Shown: positions 52,016 through 61,538 of the stretch, one piece after another
Layout of the letters: every line of letters begins with the position of its first letter
How positions within the stretch are numbered: the first letter of the stretch is position 1
From: UKL13-2 sp043744255
GTDB taxonomy: Bacteria; Pseudomonadota; Gammaproteobacteria; Burkholderiales; Usitatibacteraceae
Length of the DNA stretch: 64,000 bases
Reading direction: 5' to 3'
Assembly (NCBI GenBank): GCA_043744255.1
Contig: JAYTVA010000073.1
Location: 1 to 64,000, forward strand
Notes under the pieces: generated by a model
What the model was told of the DNA's origin: nothing
Database searches by the model: none
The model's input: the letters and a program-made list of their open reading frames with translations, nothing else
Position numbers and translations under genes: made by a program

Positions 52016-52800
52016 CGCCTCTCACCATTCCCACCCCACCTGCCCGGAAAGGCGCGTGGATACTGGGGTTTTTGGCAATTCTCATTGTCACCTCGTTCGC
52101 GAGTTTGAAGGGCGAATGGCGCGGATTGTTTTCCATGGAGTCGATGCAAAACTTCGGCAAATTGTTCGGCCAATTTTTGCCGTTGGAAACGAGCGCACCG
52201 TTTTTGCAAAAAGTCGGCATCGGCGTGATCGAGACGCTCGCGATTTCTTTTCTCGGCACGCTACTCGCGTTGATTGTTGGCGTGCTGCTCGCGGTGCCCG
52301 CAGCGGGGTTCATCGGCAACACTGCACGCGCCATCACACGCGGCCTGCTCAATGTGTTGCGCGCGGTGCCCGAGTTGGTGTGGGCATCACTATTGGTTAT
52401 CGCCGCTGGCCTCGGCCCCTTCCCCGGCACGCTCGCACTCGCATTCCACACCGCAGGCGTACTTGGTAGATTGATCGCCGATGCGATGGAAAACGCGCCG
52501 CGTGAACCGTACTTAGCACTGCGTCGCAACGGCTGCGGCGCGATCCACGCATTCTGCTACGGCACCCTGCCCGTGGTACTGCCGCAAATCGTGAGCTACA
52601 CCCTCTATCGCTGGGAAAACAACATCCGCGCGGCAGCGGTGTTAGGCGTGGTTGGCGCGGGTGGGTTGGGGCAGATTCTGTACTACCACATGGGGCTGTT
52701 GCAGTTTCAAGAGACGGGCACGGTGTTGCTGGCGATGATCGCGCTGGTGGCGGTGGTGGATGCAGTGTCGGCGCGGTTGAATGGGCGGTTGGCTTCGTAA
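52003..52800 (+). CDS. phnE2: Phosphonate-type ABC transporter permease PhnE (2)
   Basis: A 265-residue paralogue of PhnE1: LLNVLRAVPELVWASLLVIAAG, ALRRNGCGAIHAFCYGTLPVVLP (EAA loop) and VVGAGGLGQILYYH. About six membrane helices. The two permeases probably form the heterodimeric channel. It overlaps phnE1 by 13 nt. The gene is followed by a repeat-bearing spacer before aspC; no terminator was identified. Confidence 0.92.
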   Translation: MARLAPLTIPTPPARKGAWILGFLAILIVTSFASLKGEWRGLFSMESMQNFGKLFGQFLPLETSAPFLQKVGIGVIETLAISFLGTLLALIVGVLLAVPAAGFIGNTARAITRGLLNVLRAVPELVWASLLVIAAGLGPFPGTLALAFHTAGVLGRLIADAMENAPREPYLALRRNGCGAIHAFCYGTLPVVLPQIVSYTLYRWENNIRAAAVLGVVGAGGLGQILYYHMGLLQFQETGTVLLAMIALVAVVDAVSARLNGRLAS

Positions 52801-53156
52801 GCATTTGCACGGGCGCATAGGCTGAAAATCCCCCGGCCTGCGTTGAGCAACGATCTCGATGGGCGGCCCCCTTTTACAAAGGGGGCGAGTGTTGTGCGTT
52901 GCTCACGAAAACACCGGCAGTCGCAATCAAGGCAACGCAACAGCCTGCCCCCTTTCCTAAAGGGGGCCAAATGCATCGCGATCTTCAAGCAAACGAAGAA
53001 CCGGGGGATTTTGGCTGTTCGCTTACTCGCTGTTCTCAACATCCGCACCCGCAAATCAACACCCAACAAACATTTCACCCACCAAACCCCGCAGCAAAAT
53101 CCACTCCGCTATAATTATGCTGCACCGCAATATCCCGCCCGAAACCAAGGACCACT
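52801..53156. other. Spacer phnE2 - aspC with nested palindromes
   Basis: About 356 nt. Most is the 188-bp nested inverted-repeat element at 52825-53012. A TATAAT at 53110-53115 is the best candidate -10 box for aspC, with no good -35 match. Confidence 0.6.
52825..53012. repeat. 188-bp MITE-like element with nested palindromes
   Basis: Terminal inverted repeats AAAATCCCCCGG (52825-52836) and CCGGGGGATTTT (53001-53012) bracket two internal palindromes, CCCCCTTTTACAAAGGGGG near 52867-52885 and CCCCCTTTCCTAAAGGGGG near 52948-52966. No transposase inside. Structure suggests a non-autonomous mobile or REP-type composite element. Confidence 0.7.
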
Positions 53157-54380
53157 ATGTCATTTCTCGCCGCCCGCCTCGCTCGTATCAAACCCTCCGC
53201 CACCATTGCCATTTCCGCCAAAGCCAACGCCCTAAAAGCTGCTGGTAAGAACGTGATTGCGTTGTCGTTTGGTGAGCCGGATTTTGATACGCCGGACAAC
53301 ATCAAAGACGCCGCGATCAAAGCAATCAAAGGTGGCGACACCAAATACACCGCCGTCGATGGCACGGCGAAATTGAAGGAAGCGATCATCGCGAAATTCA
53401 AGCGCGAGAATGGGCTGACGTATACGGCCAAGCAAATCACCGTCGGCACCGGCGGCAAGCAAGTGATTTACAACGCGTTCATGGCAACACTTTCCGCAGG
53501 TGACGAAGTCATCATCCCCGCACCCTATTGGGTGTCGTACCCGGACATGGTGTTGCTCGCTGAAGGCACGCCTGTGTTCGTGGTCTGCCCACAATCATCG
53601 GGCTTCAAAATGCAGCCTGCTGATCTGGAAAAAGCGATCACGCCACGCACCAAGTGGGTGTTGCTCAATTCGCCATCGAACCCGACCGGTGCGGCCTACA
53701 CGCGCGCCGAGTTGAAAGCGCTCACCGATGTGCTGGTGCGCTATCCGCATGTGTGGGTGCTGACCGATGATATGTATGAGCACTTGGTCTATGACAACTT
53801 TGAATTTTCCACGCCCGCGCAGATTGAGCCGCGTTTGTATGACCGCACGCTGACCATGAATGGCGTGTCGAAAGCGTATTGCATGACCGGCTGGCGGATT
53901 GGTTATGCCGCAGGGCCCGAGCAGCTCATCAAGGCGATGGGCGACGTGCAATCGCAATCGACCTCCAACCCGTCCTCCATCGGCCAAGCGGCGTCGGTCG
54001 AAGCGTTGAATGGCCCGCAAGATTTCATTGCTACACACAACGATATTTTCAAAGCGCGCCGCGATTTGGTCGCGCGTATGTTGAACGAAGCGAAGGGACT
54101 CAATTGTCATGTGCCCGAAGGCGCGTTCTACGTCTACCCAAGCTGTGCCGGTTTGCTCGGTGCCACCACACCATCTGGCGCGGTGTTGAAAAACGACGAA
54201 GAAGTCGCGGGCTATTTGCTCGAATCGCAAGGGGTCGCGGTGGTGCATGGCGCAGCGTTTGGCTTGTCGCCACACTTTCGCGTGTCGTATGCGGCATCGA
54301 CGGAGTTGCTGGAAGACGCATGCAAGCGGATTCAAAAGGCATGTGCGGATTTGACGTTGAAAGAGGCCGTCGCTGCTTAA
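53157..54380 (+). CDS. aspC: Pyridoxal phosphate-dependent aspartate aminotransferase (class I)
   Basis: A 407-residue aminotransferase of the Ib-type aspartate/prephenate group. The PLP Lys lies in NGVSKAYCMTGWRIGYAAGP; NSPSNPTGAAY and the terminal FRVSYAASTELLEDACKRI with the carboxylate-binding Arg are present. It interconverts aspartate/oxaloacetate with glutamate/2-oxoglutarate. Monocistronic: a candidate -10 box lies about 45 nt upstream and a strong terminator follows. Confidence 0.93.
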   Translation: MSFLAARLARIKPSATIAISAKANALKAAGKNVIALSFGEPDFDTPDNIKDAAIKAIKGGDTKYTAVDGTAKLKEAIIAKFKRENGLTYTAKQITVGTGGKQVIYNAFMATLSAGDEVIIPAPYWVSYPDMVLLAEGTPVFVVCPQSSGFKMQPADLEKAITPRTKWVLLNSPSNPTGAAYTRAELKALTDVLVRYPHVWVLTDDMYEHLVYDNFEFSTPAQIEPRLYDRTLTMNGVSKAYCMTGWRIGYAAGPEQLIKAMGDVQSQSTSNPSSIGQAASVEALNGPQDFIATHNDIFKARRDLVARMLNEAKGLNCHVPEGAFYVYPSCAGLLGATTPSGAVLKNDEEVAGYLLESQGVAVVHGAAFGLSPHFRVSYAASTELLEDACKRIQKACADLTLKEAVAA

Positions 54381-54402
54381 TTGTCTGTTGTGCAAATGCC
54401 TG

Positions 54403-54427
54403 AAAAAGCCCGCCTAGCGGGCTTTTT
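54403..54427. terminator. Bidirectional rho-independent terminator after aspC
   Basis: AAAAAGCCCGC (54403-54413) and GCGGGCTTTTT (54417-54427) form a perfect 11-bp stem with CTA loop; A and T tracts serve aspC and the converging metallophosphatase gene. Confidence 0.93.
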
Positions 54428-54461
54428 CATTCAATGTGCGACCCTACAAACCACAACCCAT

Positions 54462-55376
54462 CTAGATGCGGCAGCTATCGCTCCCCGCATCGCGCACAGC
54501 CCCTGCAGTATCGATGAATTCCCAGGCGTAACGATCCTCGTGAAGGGTCATACGTAACACACCGAATGCGTTCTCCACGCGTGCCTCGCTGCCAGTGACG
54601 ACCGGCGATTTGAAAGGGTAGAGCGCGGCACCGCCGGTGCCTACAACGAAGGATCGGATTCCGTTTGCGTCGAGCACGCCGTCTGCGTCAAGCCGCGCAA
54701 AGCGCTCGTAAAGATGATCATGGCCTGCGAGTACGACATCGACCTTTGCCTCCTGCAACGTCCGCCAGATCTCACGCATCTCAGTCATCGATCCGTGGAC
54801 ACCTGAACTACTAAATCGCGGGTAGTGCCAAGCCGCGAGCGTGCACGTCACGGGAGACTTCGCCAATTCCGCGCGCAACCAAAGCATCTGCTCCGAGTTC
54901 ACGCCCGCAGGCGCGATGCTATTGAGCGATAGGATTTTCCAGTTCCCGATATTCACCGCATAGAATCCCCGCCGATCAGGGCCTGCGCGTGCGCCAAAGT
55001 AATCAAAATACCCAGAAGCCTGCGCCACGCCATAGTCATGGTTTCCCGGCGTTGCCCAAGTGCGCTGCAGGAACTTGCCCCAAGTTGACTGATAGCAACC
55101 CGCGAATTCCGAAGCGGTTCCACTAAAGTACACATTGTCACCGAGGGACAAAATGGGCGCGTCTTGCGAAAGCGTGCTTACCAGTTGCGCCGTCTTGCCC
55201 GCAGCGCTTTGCTGCGGATCAGCTGCCGCTGTGCATTGCGCGATGTCGCCCACTGCCAGTAGCGTTACTGGTGGCGCTATGGGAATCGCCAGTTCGCTAT
55301 TGCCGCCAGCACCACCGCAACCACAAAGCCCGAAAACGACAATCAACTGAAAAGCGCACCAGCCAAGTCCATCCAT
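54462..55376 (-). CDS. Metallophosphoesterase lipoprotein (purple acid phosphatase-like)
   Basis: A 304-residue predicted lipoprotein (hydrophobic start ending in LCGCGG). The calcineurin-like metal motifs are in order: AVGDIAQC, LSLGDNVYF, TPGNHDYG, AWHYPRFS, LAGHDHLYERF. The spacing and the C-terminal SFVVGTGGAALYPF resemble purple acid phosphatase-like and alkaline phosphatase-like enzymes acting on phosphomonoesters outside the cytoplasm. A strong ribosome-binding site GGGAGGGA precedes the ATG. Neighbouring phn-type transporter genes may hint at phosphorus scavenging, but they are not in an operon with it. Confidence 0.88.
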   Translation of the reverse strand: MDGLGWCAFQLIVVFGLCGCGGAGGNSELAIPIAPPVTLLAVGDIAQCTAAADPQQSAAGKTAQLVSTLSQDAPILSLGDNVYFSGTASEFAGCYQSTWGKFLQRTWATPGNHDYGVAQASGYFDYFGARAGPDRRGFYAVNIGNWKILSLNSIAPAGVNSEQMLWLRAELAKSPVTCTLAAWHYPRFSSSGVHGSMTEMREIWRTLQEAKVDVVLAGHDHLYERFARLDADGVLDANGIRSFVVGTGGAALYPFKSPVVTGSEARVENAFGVLRMTLHEDRYAWEFIDTAGAVRDAGSDSCRI

Positions 55377-55500
55377 TCCCTCCCCCTTGGAAATTGAATA
55401 ATCATATTACACCGTGCCGCCCAGCCCCGCCGCTACGGTTCGTACCGCCATTACACCTCGCCTTATAATTGATCGTCGAAGTGTTCACAAGGGACCAACA

Positions 55501-58500
55501 ATGTCCGTAGCCGAACAACGAAAAACCGATCTCTTATCCGAGGTCGCTGCAAGTGCCGCGACGAATGAACTGCCGTACGCCAGCGCGTTCATCGAAAAAT
55601 ATTGCAACGCCATCGACGCCGAAGATTTCATCGCGCGCGATGCGCAAACGTGGCGCAGCGTCGCACTCGATCACTTGAAATTTGGCAGCGAATTTCAAAC
55701 TGGCGCGCCGAAGATGCGCATCTTCACGCCGAGCGCTGACAGCAACACGATTATCGAATTCGTCAACGACGATATGCCGTTTTTGGTCGATTCGATTCTG
55801 ATGGAAATCAATCGTCAGGCGATTGAAACGCGGTTGTTGATTCATCCACTGTTCGCGACGCAACGTGACGATCACGGCGCGCTCATAACGCTCGTGGCAC
55901 ATAACGCACCCACCGCCGGGGCAATGATCGAATCCTGGATTCATGTGGAGATCGAGCGGGTCACCGATCCCGCGCGCGTGAAAGCGCTCGGCGATGGCCT
56001 CGTCGCGGTGTTGGCCGATGTGCGCGCCGCCGTACAAGACTGGCCGAAAATGCAAGCGAAGGTCGGCGAGATTCTTACCGACATGGGCGGTGCCGCAAAG
56101 ATTGTGCCGCTGCCCGAACTTGAGGAGGCGCGCGCGTTTCTGCTCTGGGTGGGAGATAACCACTTCACATACTTGGGCTACCGCGACTACGAATTGGCCA
56201 TCGTGAATGGCCAGGACACGCTGAAAATAATTCCCAATTCCGGCCTCGGCATCTTGCGTGAACCCAAGCTGGGCGGGATCTCCGCGAGTTTTAACGATTT
56301 GCCGCCTGCGCTGCGTGCGCTCGCGCGTCAGCCACGGCTACTGGTGCTGACCAAAGCGAATTCACGCGCGACCGTGCACCGCCCCGGCTATCTTGATTAC
56401 ATCGGCGTGAAAAAATTTGATGTGTCAGGCCAAGTGCTCGGCGAACGCCGCTTCATCGGGCTGTATACGCCGAGTACTTATCACGCGAATTTGCAGGACA
56501 TCCCCCTGCTCCGGCAGAAGACCGCACGCGTGATCGCGCGTGCCGGTTTTCCACCGGCTAGTCACGCGGGCAAAAATTTATTTTCGCTGATGGAAACCTA
56601 TCCGCGCGACGAGTTGTTCCAGATTTCTGACGATGAACTGTTCGCGACCGCAATGGCAATCCTCGGCCTGGGCGAGCGCGCGCGCACGCGTTTGTTTGTG
56701 CGGCGCGATGTTTTTGCGCGCTTCTATTCGTGCCTGATTTATTTACCGCGCGAGAGCTATAACACCGAAGTCCGCATTAAGTTGCAGGCAATTTTGCTGC
56801 GCGCGTTCGCGGGTACCAGTGTTGAATTTAATGTTCAATTGTCCGAATCGGCACTCGCTCGCATTCACATGCTGGTGCGTACCTCGCCGAAACAAAATAT
56901 CAGCGTCGATCTAAAAGCGTTGGAGGATGAGGTCATCGCCGCGATTCGTCGCTGGGAAGACGGCGTGTTCCAGACACTGACCACCGCGCTGGGCGAAGAC
57001 GCTGCCAATGCGGCTAGGCGCGAATTTGTGTTGCCCTTCCCGGCGGCGTATCGCGAGGACGTGTCGGTGGCGCAGGCGGTGCAGGATTTTGCGGCAGCCC
57101 AATCACTTTCCGATGCATCACCGATTGCCATGTCGCTGTATGAGACGGCCGATGGCGTGCTGCGATTTCGTCTGTACAGTTTGCAGACGGTGCCGCTATC
57201 AAGCAGCCTGCCGATGCTCGAGAACATGGGTGTGCGCGTGGAGAGCGAGCGCTCGTACGTGATTGCGCGGCACCACGCGTCGGCCATTTATCTGCACGAT
57301 TTTGGCTTGTCGTATCGCGCCGCGCCACTCGATTTGCCGACGGTAAAAACGAAATTTGAAAATGCGTTTGCCGCGATCTGGCATAAGCGGGTCGAAAACG
57401 ATGGCTTCAATCGTTTGACGCTCGCAGCCTCACTTGCCAGCGATGAAATCGTGGTGATTCGCACCTACGCCAAGTATTTGAAGCAGGTAGGATTTACCTT
57501 TAGCCAGAGCTATATCGAGCAGACATTGGCCAACCACGCGCCGCTAGTCAATGCCTTGATCGCCTTATTCCACGCGCGTTTTGAGCCAGTTGCCGACTTG
57601 GATCGCGCGGCAAAAATCGCCATGCAGGCCAATACTATTGAACGCACGTTGGACGCCGTTGCCAACGCCGATGAAGACCGCATCCTGCGCCGCTTCCTCG
57701 CGGTAATACAGGCGACGCTGCGCACCAACTACTATCAACGCACAACCGACGGCAAACGAAAATCGTATCTATCCGTGAAGCTCGAATCGGCCAAGGTGCC
57801 CGAATTACCTGCGCCGCGCCCGCTGTTCGAAATTTTTGTTTACTCACCACGATTTGAAGGCATCCATTTGCGCGGCGGCAAAGTCGCACGTGGCGGCTTG
57901 CGCTGGTCGGATCGGCTCGAAGATTTTCGCACCGAAGTGTTGGCTCTCGTTAAAGCGCAGATGGTAAAGAACGCGGTGATCGTGCCGGTAGGATCGAAGG
58001 GTGGCTTTGTATTGAAAGCGGCGCCGTCGGCGAGTGATCGCGAGGCCTACATGAAAGAAGGAGTGGCCTGCTACCAAGATTTTTTACGGGGCTTACTTGA
58101 CCTCACTGACAATCTCGTCAAAGGCGCGGTGGTGCCGCCGCGCGATGTGGTGCGCCATGACAGCGACGATCCCTACCTCGTGGTTGCTGCGGACAAAGGC
58201 ACGGCCACTTTCTCCGATTACGCCAACGCAATCTCGGCCGAATACGGCCATTGGTTAGGCGACGCCTTCGCGTCTGGCGGCTCGGTTGGCTACGATCACA
58301 AGAAAATGGGCATTACCGCGAAAGGCGCGTGGGAAAGCGTGAAGCGCCATTTCCGCGAGATGGGCATCGATACGCAGACAACTGATTTCACCGTCGCCGG
58401 CGTAGGCGATATGTCAGGCGATGTATTCGGCAATGGCATGTTGCTATCGGAACACATTCGTCTGGTGGCGGCATTCGATCATCGGCATATTTTTCTTGAT

Positions 58501-60279
58501 CCTGCGCCCGATGCGGCAGCCAGTTTCAAAGAACGGCAGCGGCTGTTCAACCTGCCGCGTTCCAGTTGGGATGATTACGCCAAGCCGCTCATCAGCAAAG
58601 GCGGCGGCGTGTTTGCGCGCACGGCGAAGTCGATTGCGTTGACGGCAGAAGTGAAGCAGGCGCTGGGCATCGATGGCGGGGTATCCAACATGACCCCGCA
58701 AGAATTGATGCGCGCGATTCTCGTCGCGCCGGTTGACCTCTTCTACAACGGCGGCATCGGCACCTATGTGAAAGCGAGTGCGCAAAGCCACACTGAAGTC
58801 GGCGACCGCGCCAACGATGCGATTCGTGTCGATGGCAATGCGCTACGCTGCAAGGCCGTGGCTGAGGGCGGCAATCTTGGCGTAACGCAGCTTGGTCGCA
58901 TCGAAGCAGCCATGAACGGTGTACGCATCAATACCGATGCCATCGACAATTCCGCTGGCGTGGATTGCTCTGACCACGAAGTGAATATCAAGATTTTGCT
59001 TGACGCCATCATCGACGCCGGTGAACTCAAACGCTCGGAGCGAGATGCGTTTTTGGCCAGCATGACTCATGAAGTCAGTCAGTTGGTGTTGAAGGACAAC
59101 TACGGACAAATGCAATCACTGGCCGTATCCGGCATGCGTGGTGGAAAGTTACTGGATGCACAAGCTCGGTTTATCCGCCATTTGGAAAAGGCGGGACGAC
59201 TCAATCGCGCGGTGGAGTATTTGCCGAGCGATGATGCCATGGTCGAGCGCAAAGCCACGGGTCTTACTGCCCCGGAATGTGCGGTATTGCTGGCTTACAG
59301 CAAGCTGGAGCTGTTCGACGCCTTGGTGAAATCAGACTTGGTGGATGACGAATATGTTGCGCACGCGCTGGTGACGTACTTTCCCACGGCACTGCAAAAG
59401 CGCTTCGCTGCGATCATGCCAAGGCACGCACTCAAACGTGAAATCATCGCGACTGAAATCGCCAACAGCACCATCAATCGTTCTGGCAGCGTGTTTGTAT
59501 ATCGCATGCGCGAAGAGACTGGTGCCACAGCAGCGGAAGTCACGCGCGCCTACATTCTGGCGCGCGATGTGTTTGCGATGACGCCGCTATGGAATGCGGT
59601 GGACGCGCTAGATAACAAGATTGCCACCACGACGCAATCGCAGATGTTAATTGATGCCGGACGCTTAATGCTGCGCGGTACGTTGTGGTTTTTGCGCCGT
59701 CGTGCGGAGCGTTTGCCAATTGCGAAAGTGTTAGAAATATTTGCACCGGGCGTTTCGACGGTGACGAAAAAATTGACGGGATTTTTATCCGCTGAGGATT
59801 TGGCAGCGTTGACGACAGCGGAATCTGCGTTGACTGCTGAAGGTGTTCCCGCGCCGCTTGCCACGTCCGTGGCGCGCCTCGATGCGTTGTACGCGGCGCT
59901 CGACATCGTTGAGATTGCGCAGGAAAGCAAGCGTAGTGTTGAGCTTGCCGCCGCCGTGTATTTCGCGCTGGTCGGCAAATTGCAAATGCGGTGGATTGCG
60001 CACCAAGCCTCCACCCTGCCGTCAGGGTCACACTGGCAGTCAATGGCGCGCGCGGCGATGCGTGATGACTTGGCGAACTTGCAGCGGCAGCTAACGTTGG
60101 CAGTATTGATGCACTCGCCAGCGTTGACGGCGGTTGTGCCACTGTTAGCTGCTTGGGAGCAGCATCAGGCGAAGGCGCTGGCGCGGATGCGGGAGGTGAT
60201 GGCGGATTTGCAGCAGGTGCGGGAAGTGGATTTAGCGCAGATGTCCGTGTTGTTGCGGGAGCTGCGGGGGTTGGTTTAG
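55501..60279 (+). CDS. gdhB: NAD-specific glutamate dehydrogenase, 180-kDa class
   Basis: A 1592-residue enzyme oxidatively deaminating glutamate to 2-oxoglutarate. The N-terminal half contains ACT-like regulatory stretches (DDMPFLVDSILMEINRQAIE near residue 90). The catalytic dehydrogenase domain lies roughly between residues 700 and 1250 with LRGGKVARGGLRWSDR, the catalytic GSKGGFV segment, GVGDMSGDVFGNGML and NLGVTQLGRIE. Length fits the L-GDH_180 family. The ATG at 55501 starts MSVAEQ; an upstream in-frame start is less likely. TATAAT at 55464-55469 is a candidate -10 box 32 nt before the start. Confidence 0.95.
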   Translation: MSVAEQRKTDLLSEVAASAATNELPYASAFIEKYCNAIDAEDFIARDAQTWRSVALDHLKFGSEFQTGAPKMRIFTPSADSNTIIEFVNDDMPFLVDSILMEINRQAIETRLLIHPLFATQRDDHGALITLVAHNAPTAGAMIESWIHVEIERVTDPARVKALGDGLVAVLADVRAAVQDWPKMQAKVGEILTDMGGAAKIVPLPELEEARAFLLWVGDNHFTYLGYRDYELAIVNGQDTLKIIPNSGLGILREPKLGGISASFNDLPPALRALARQPRLLVLTKANSRATVHRPGYLDYIGVKKFDVSGQVLGERRFIGLYTPSTYHANLQDIPLLRQKTARVIARAGFPPASHAGKNLFSLMETYPRDELFQISDDELFATAMAILGLGERARTRLFVRRDVFARFYSCLIYLPRESYNTEVRIKLQAILLRAFAGTSVEFNVQLSESALARIHMLVRTSPKQNISVDLKALEDEVIAAIRRWEDGVFQTLTTALGEDAANAARREFVLPFPAAYREDVSVAQAVQDFAAAQSLSDASPIAMSLYETADGVLRFRLYSLQTVPLSSSLPMLENMGVRVESERSYVIARHHASAIYLHDFGLSYRAAPLDLPTVKTKFENAFAAIWHKRVENDGFNRLTLAASLASDEIVVIRTYAKYLKQVGFTFSQSYIEQTLANHAPLVNALIALFHARFEPVADLDRAAKIAMQANTIERTLDAVANADEDRILRRFLAVIQATLRTNYYQRTTDGKRKSYLSVKLESAKVPELPAPRPLFEIFVYSPRFEGIHLRGGKVARGGLRWSDRLEDFRTEVLALVKAQMVKNAVIVPVGSKGGFVLKAAPSASDREAYMKEGVACYQDFLRGLLDLTDNLVKGAVVPPRDVVRHDSDDPYLVVAADKGTATFSDYANAISAEYGHWLGDAFASGGSVGYDHKKMGITAKGAWESVKRHFREMGIDTQTTDFTVAGVGDMSGDVFGNGMLLSEHIRLVAAFDHRHIFLDPAPDAAASFKERQRLFNLPRSSWDDYAKPLISKGGGVFARTAKSIALTAEVKQALGIDGGVSNMTPQELMRAILVAPVDLFYNGGIGTYVKASAQSHTEVGDRANDAIRVDGNALRCKAVAEGGNLGVTQLGRIEAAMNGVRINTDAIDNSAGVDCSDHEVNIKILLDAIIDAGELKRSERDAFLASMTHEVSQLVLKDNYGQMQSLAVSGMRGGKLLDAQARFIRHLEKAGRLNRAVEYLPSDDAMVERKATGLTAPECAVLLAYSKLELFDALVKSDLVDDEYVAHALVTYFPTALQKRFAAIMPRHALKREIIATEIANSTINRSGSVFVYRMREETGATAAEVTRAYILARDVFAMTPLWNAVDALDNKIATTTQSQMLIDAGRLMLRGTLWFLRRRAERLPIAKVLEIFAPGVSTVTKKLTGFLSAEDLAALTTAESALTAEGVPAPLATSVARLDALYAALDIVEIAQESKRSVELAAAVYFALVGKLQMRWIAHQASTLPSGSHWQSMARAAMRDDLANLQRQLTLAVLMHSPALTAVVPLLAAWEQHQAKALARMREVMADLQQVREVDLAQMSVLLRELRGLV

Positions 60280-60314
60280 GTGAGATTGAAAACTTAATCC
60301 CGCTGCAAAAATAA

Positions 60315-60415
60315 TGTCATTCTGAGCGCGCTTCTCGCGAAGAATCTCATCCCGACAAAATTAGGCATTGCTCGGTCGCAAACGGATGAGATCCTTCGCT
60401 ACGCTCAGCATGACA
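60315..60415. repeat. 101-bp inverted pair of the TCATTCTGAGC-type repeat
   Basis: Left arm begins TGTCATTCTGAGC and ends AATCTCATCC near 60352; right arm, as reverse complement, reads TGTCATGCTGAGC...GGATCTCATCC. The arms are separated by about 30 nt. A related single arm lies at 17861-17903. No gene in it; it occupies most of the gdhB-dsbB spacer. Confidence 0.8.
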
Positions 60416-60492
60416 ACATCTTGAGGTCGCCTCGCGGCTGCCCTACCCTGCTATTCTTGCAACCAATCACCCACCCGCCACTCCAACCACCC

Positions 60493-60975
60493 ATGAAAAT
60501 TTCCACGCGCACGCTCTTCATTGCCATCGCACTTTTTTGCCTCGCGCTCGTCGCAAAGGCATTGCAACTGCAACACGGCCCCGAGATGCAGCAGCCCTGC
60601 CCGCTGTGCATCTTGCAGCGCTACGCGTACCTAGCAATCGCGTTCGTGGCGCTGGCGGGTGCCGTGCATGCGCGCGCGACGCAGGTGTACGCGTGGCTCA
60701 TCACCGCGCTGTCGGCAACCGGCGTGTGGTTCACGATTTGGCAATTGACCAAGGGCGGCTCAATGACTTCCTGCCTCGCTGACCCCATGGGCGAATTCGT
60801 CAACGGACTACCAACAGCGGGACTGTTCGAGGCACGGGTATTTTTTGCCACGGGCGGCTGCGCGGATAAATACGCGCCGACGTTTGGGTTGTCGTTGCCG
60901 GTGTGGTCATTGATTTGTTTTGCCGTGTTGGCGTTGGTGTCGATCTCAATCGCGTTCCGCGTCAACCGCAAGTGA
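60493..60975 (+). CDS. dsbB: Disulfide bond formation protein DsbB
   Basis: A 160-residue inner-membrane protein with four helices that reoxidises DsbA and passes electrons to quinone. Both cysteine pairs are present: Cys36/Cys39 in the PCPLC motif, and Cys94 (MTSCLADP) with Cys123 (GGCADKYAPTFG). Length suits betaproteobacterial DsbB. The start ATG begins MKISTRTLF; the region before it is repeat. Its stop overlaps the next start (TGATG). Confidence 0.94.
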   Translation: MKISTRTLFIAIALFCLALVAKALQLQHGPEMQQPCPLCILQRYAYLAIAFVALAGAVHARATQVYAWLITALSATGVWFTIWQLTKGGSMTSCLADPMGEFVNGLPTAGLFEARVFFATGGCADKYAPTFGLSLPVWSLICFAVLALVSISIAFRVNRK

Positions 60976-61415
60976 TGTCACCAACAACATTTCCACGCGC
61001 GCTCACGTTCGCGGGCGCAATCCCGTTTGTTGCGGCCACGGCTGCGCTCTGGTTTGCACCCGCGATGTACCGCAGCTTTGCGGCGCAAGTTTTGTTGACC
61101 TACGCGGCGGTGATTGTGTCGTTCCTCGGCGGCGTTCAATGGGGCATCGCCATCAGCGTGCTCGATGCTGCGCCGAAAAGTGCGCGCACGATGTTCGCGT
61201 TGTCCGTTGTGCCGTCACTATTGGCGTGGGGGATGTTGCTCCTGCCTGCTGCGCGCGAACGTGTGTTTGTGGCGATTGCGTTGGTTGCGTTTGTTTGGGT
61301 GATTGATGCGATGTTGTATGTGCAGGCGCTGATTCCAGCGTGGTTTTTTCGCTTGCGTTGCATTATTTCTGCGGTGGTAATGGCGAGTTTGGTGGCGGCG
61401 GTGCCGCGCGTGTGA
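60975..61415 (+). CDS. DUF3429 family membrane protein
   Basis: A 146-residue membrane protein with about four or five hydrophobic segments, carrying the typical DUF3429 core FLGGVQWGIAI after the second helix. Function unknown. It overlaps dsbB by one base and is probably co-transcribed with it. The spacer downstream holds a palindromic repeat. Confidence 0.85.
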   Translation: MSPTTFPRALTFAGAIPFVAATAALWFAPAMYRSFAAQVLLTYAAVIVSFLGGVQWGIAISVLDAAPKSARTMFALSVVPSLLAWGMLLLPAARERVFVAIALVAFVWVIDAMLYVQALIPAWFFRLRCIISAVVMASLVAAVPRV

Positions 61416-61486
61416 TGGCTGAAACTCGTTTATTGGCGCGGGTTTTGGAGAGTCCGCCTTGCGGGCGTTGCCATGACGCCACCACC

Positions 61487-61535
61487 GTCACCCTCTCCCG
61501 ACCTTCGGCCACCCTCCCCCGTCTAGGGGGAGGGA
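61487..61535. repeat. CCCTCTCCCC-type palindromic repeat
   Basis: CCCTCCCCC (61512-61520) pairs with GGGGGAGGG (61526-61534). It lies four nt from the 3' end of the DUF1501 gene and may also act as a transcript end-structure between converging genes. Confidence 0.75.
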
Positions 61536-61538
61536 CGA

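Noticed and set aside
53595..54395. Minus-strand open frame opposite aspC
   Set aside because: Antisense to a conserved aminotransferase; composition is not protein-like.
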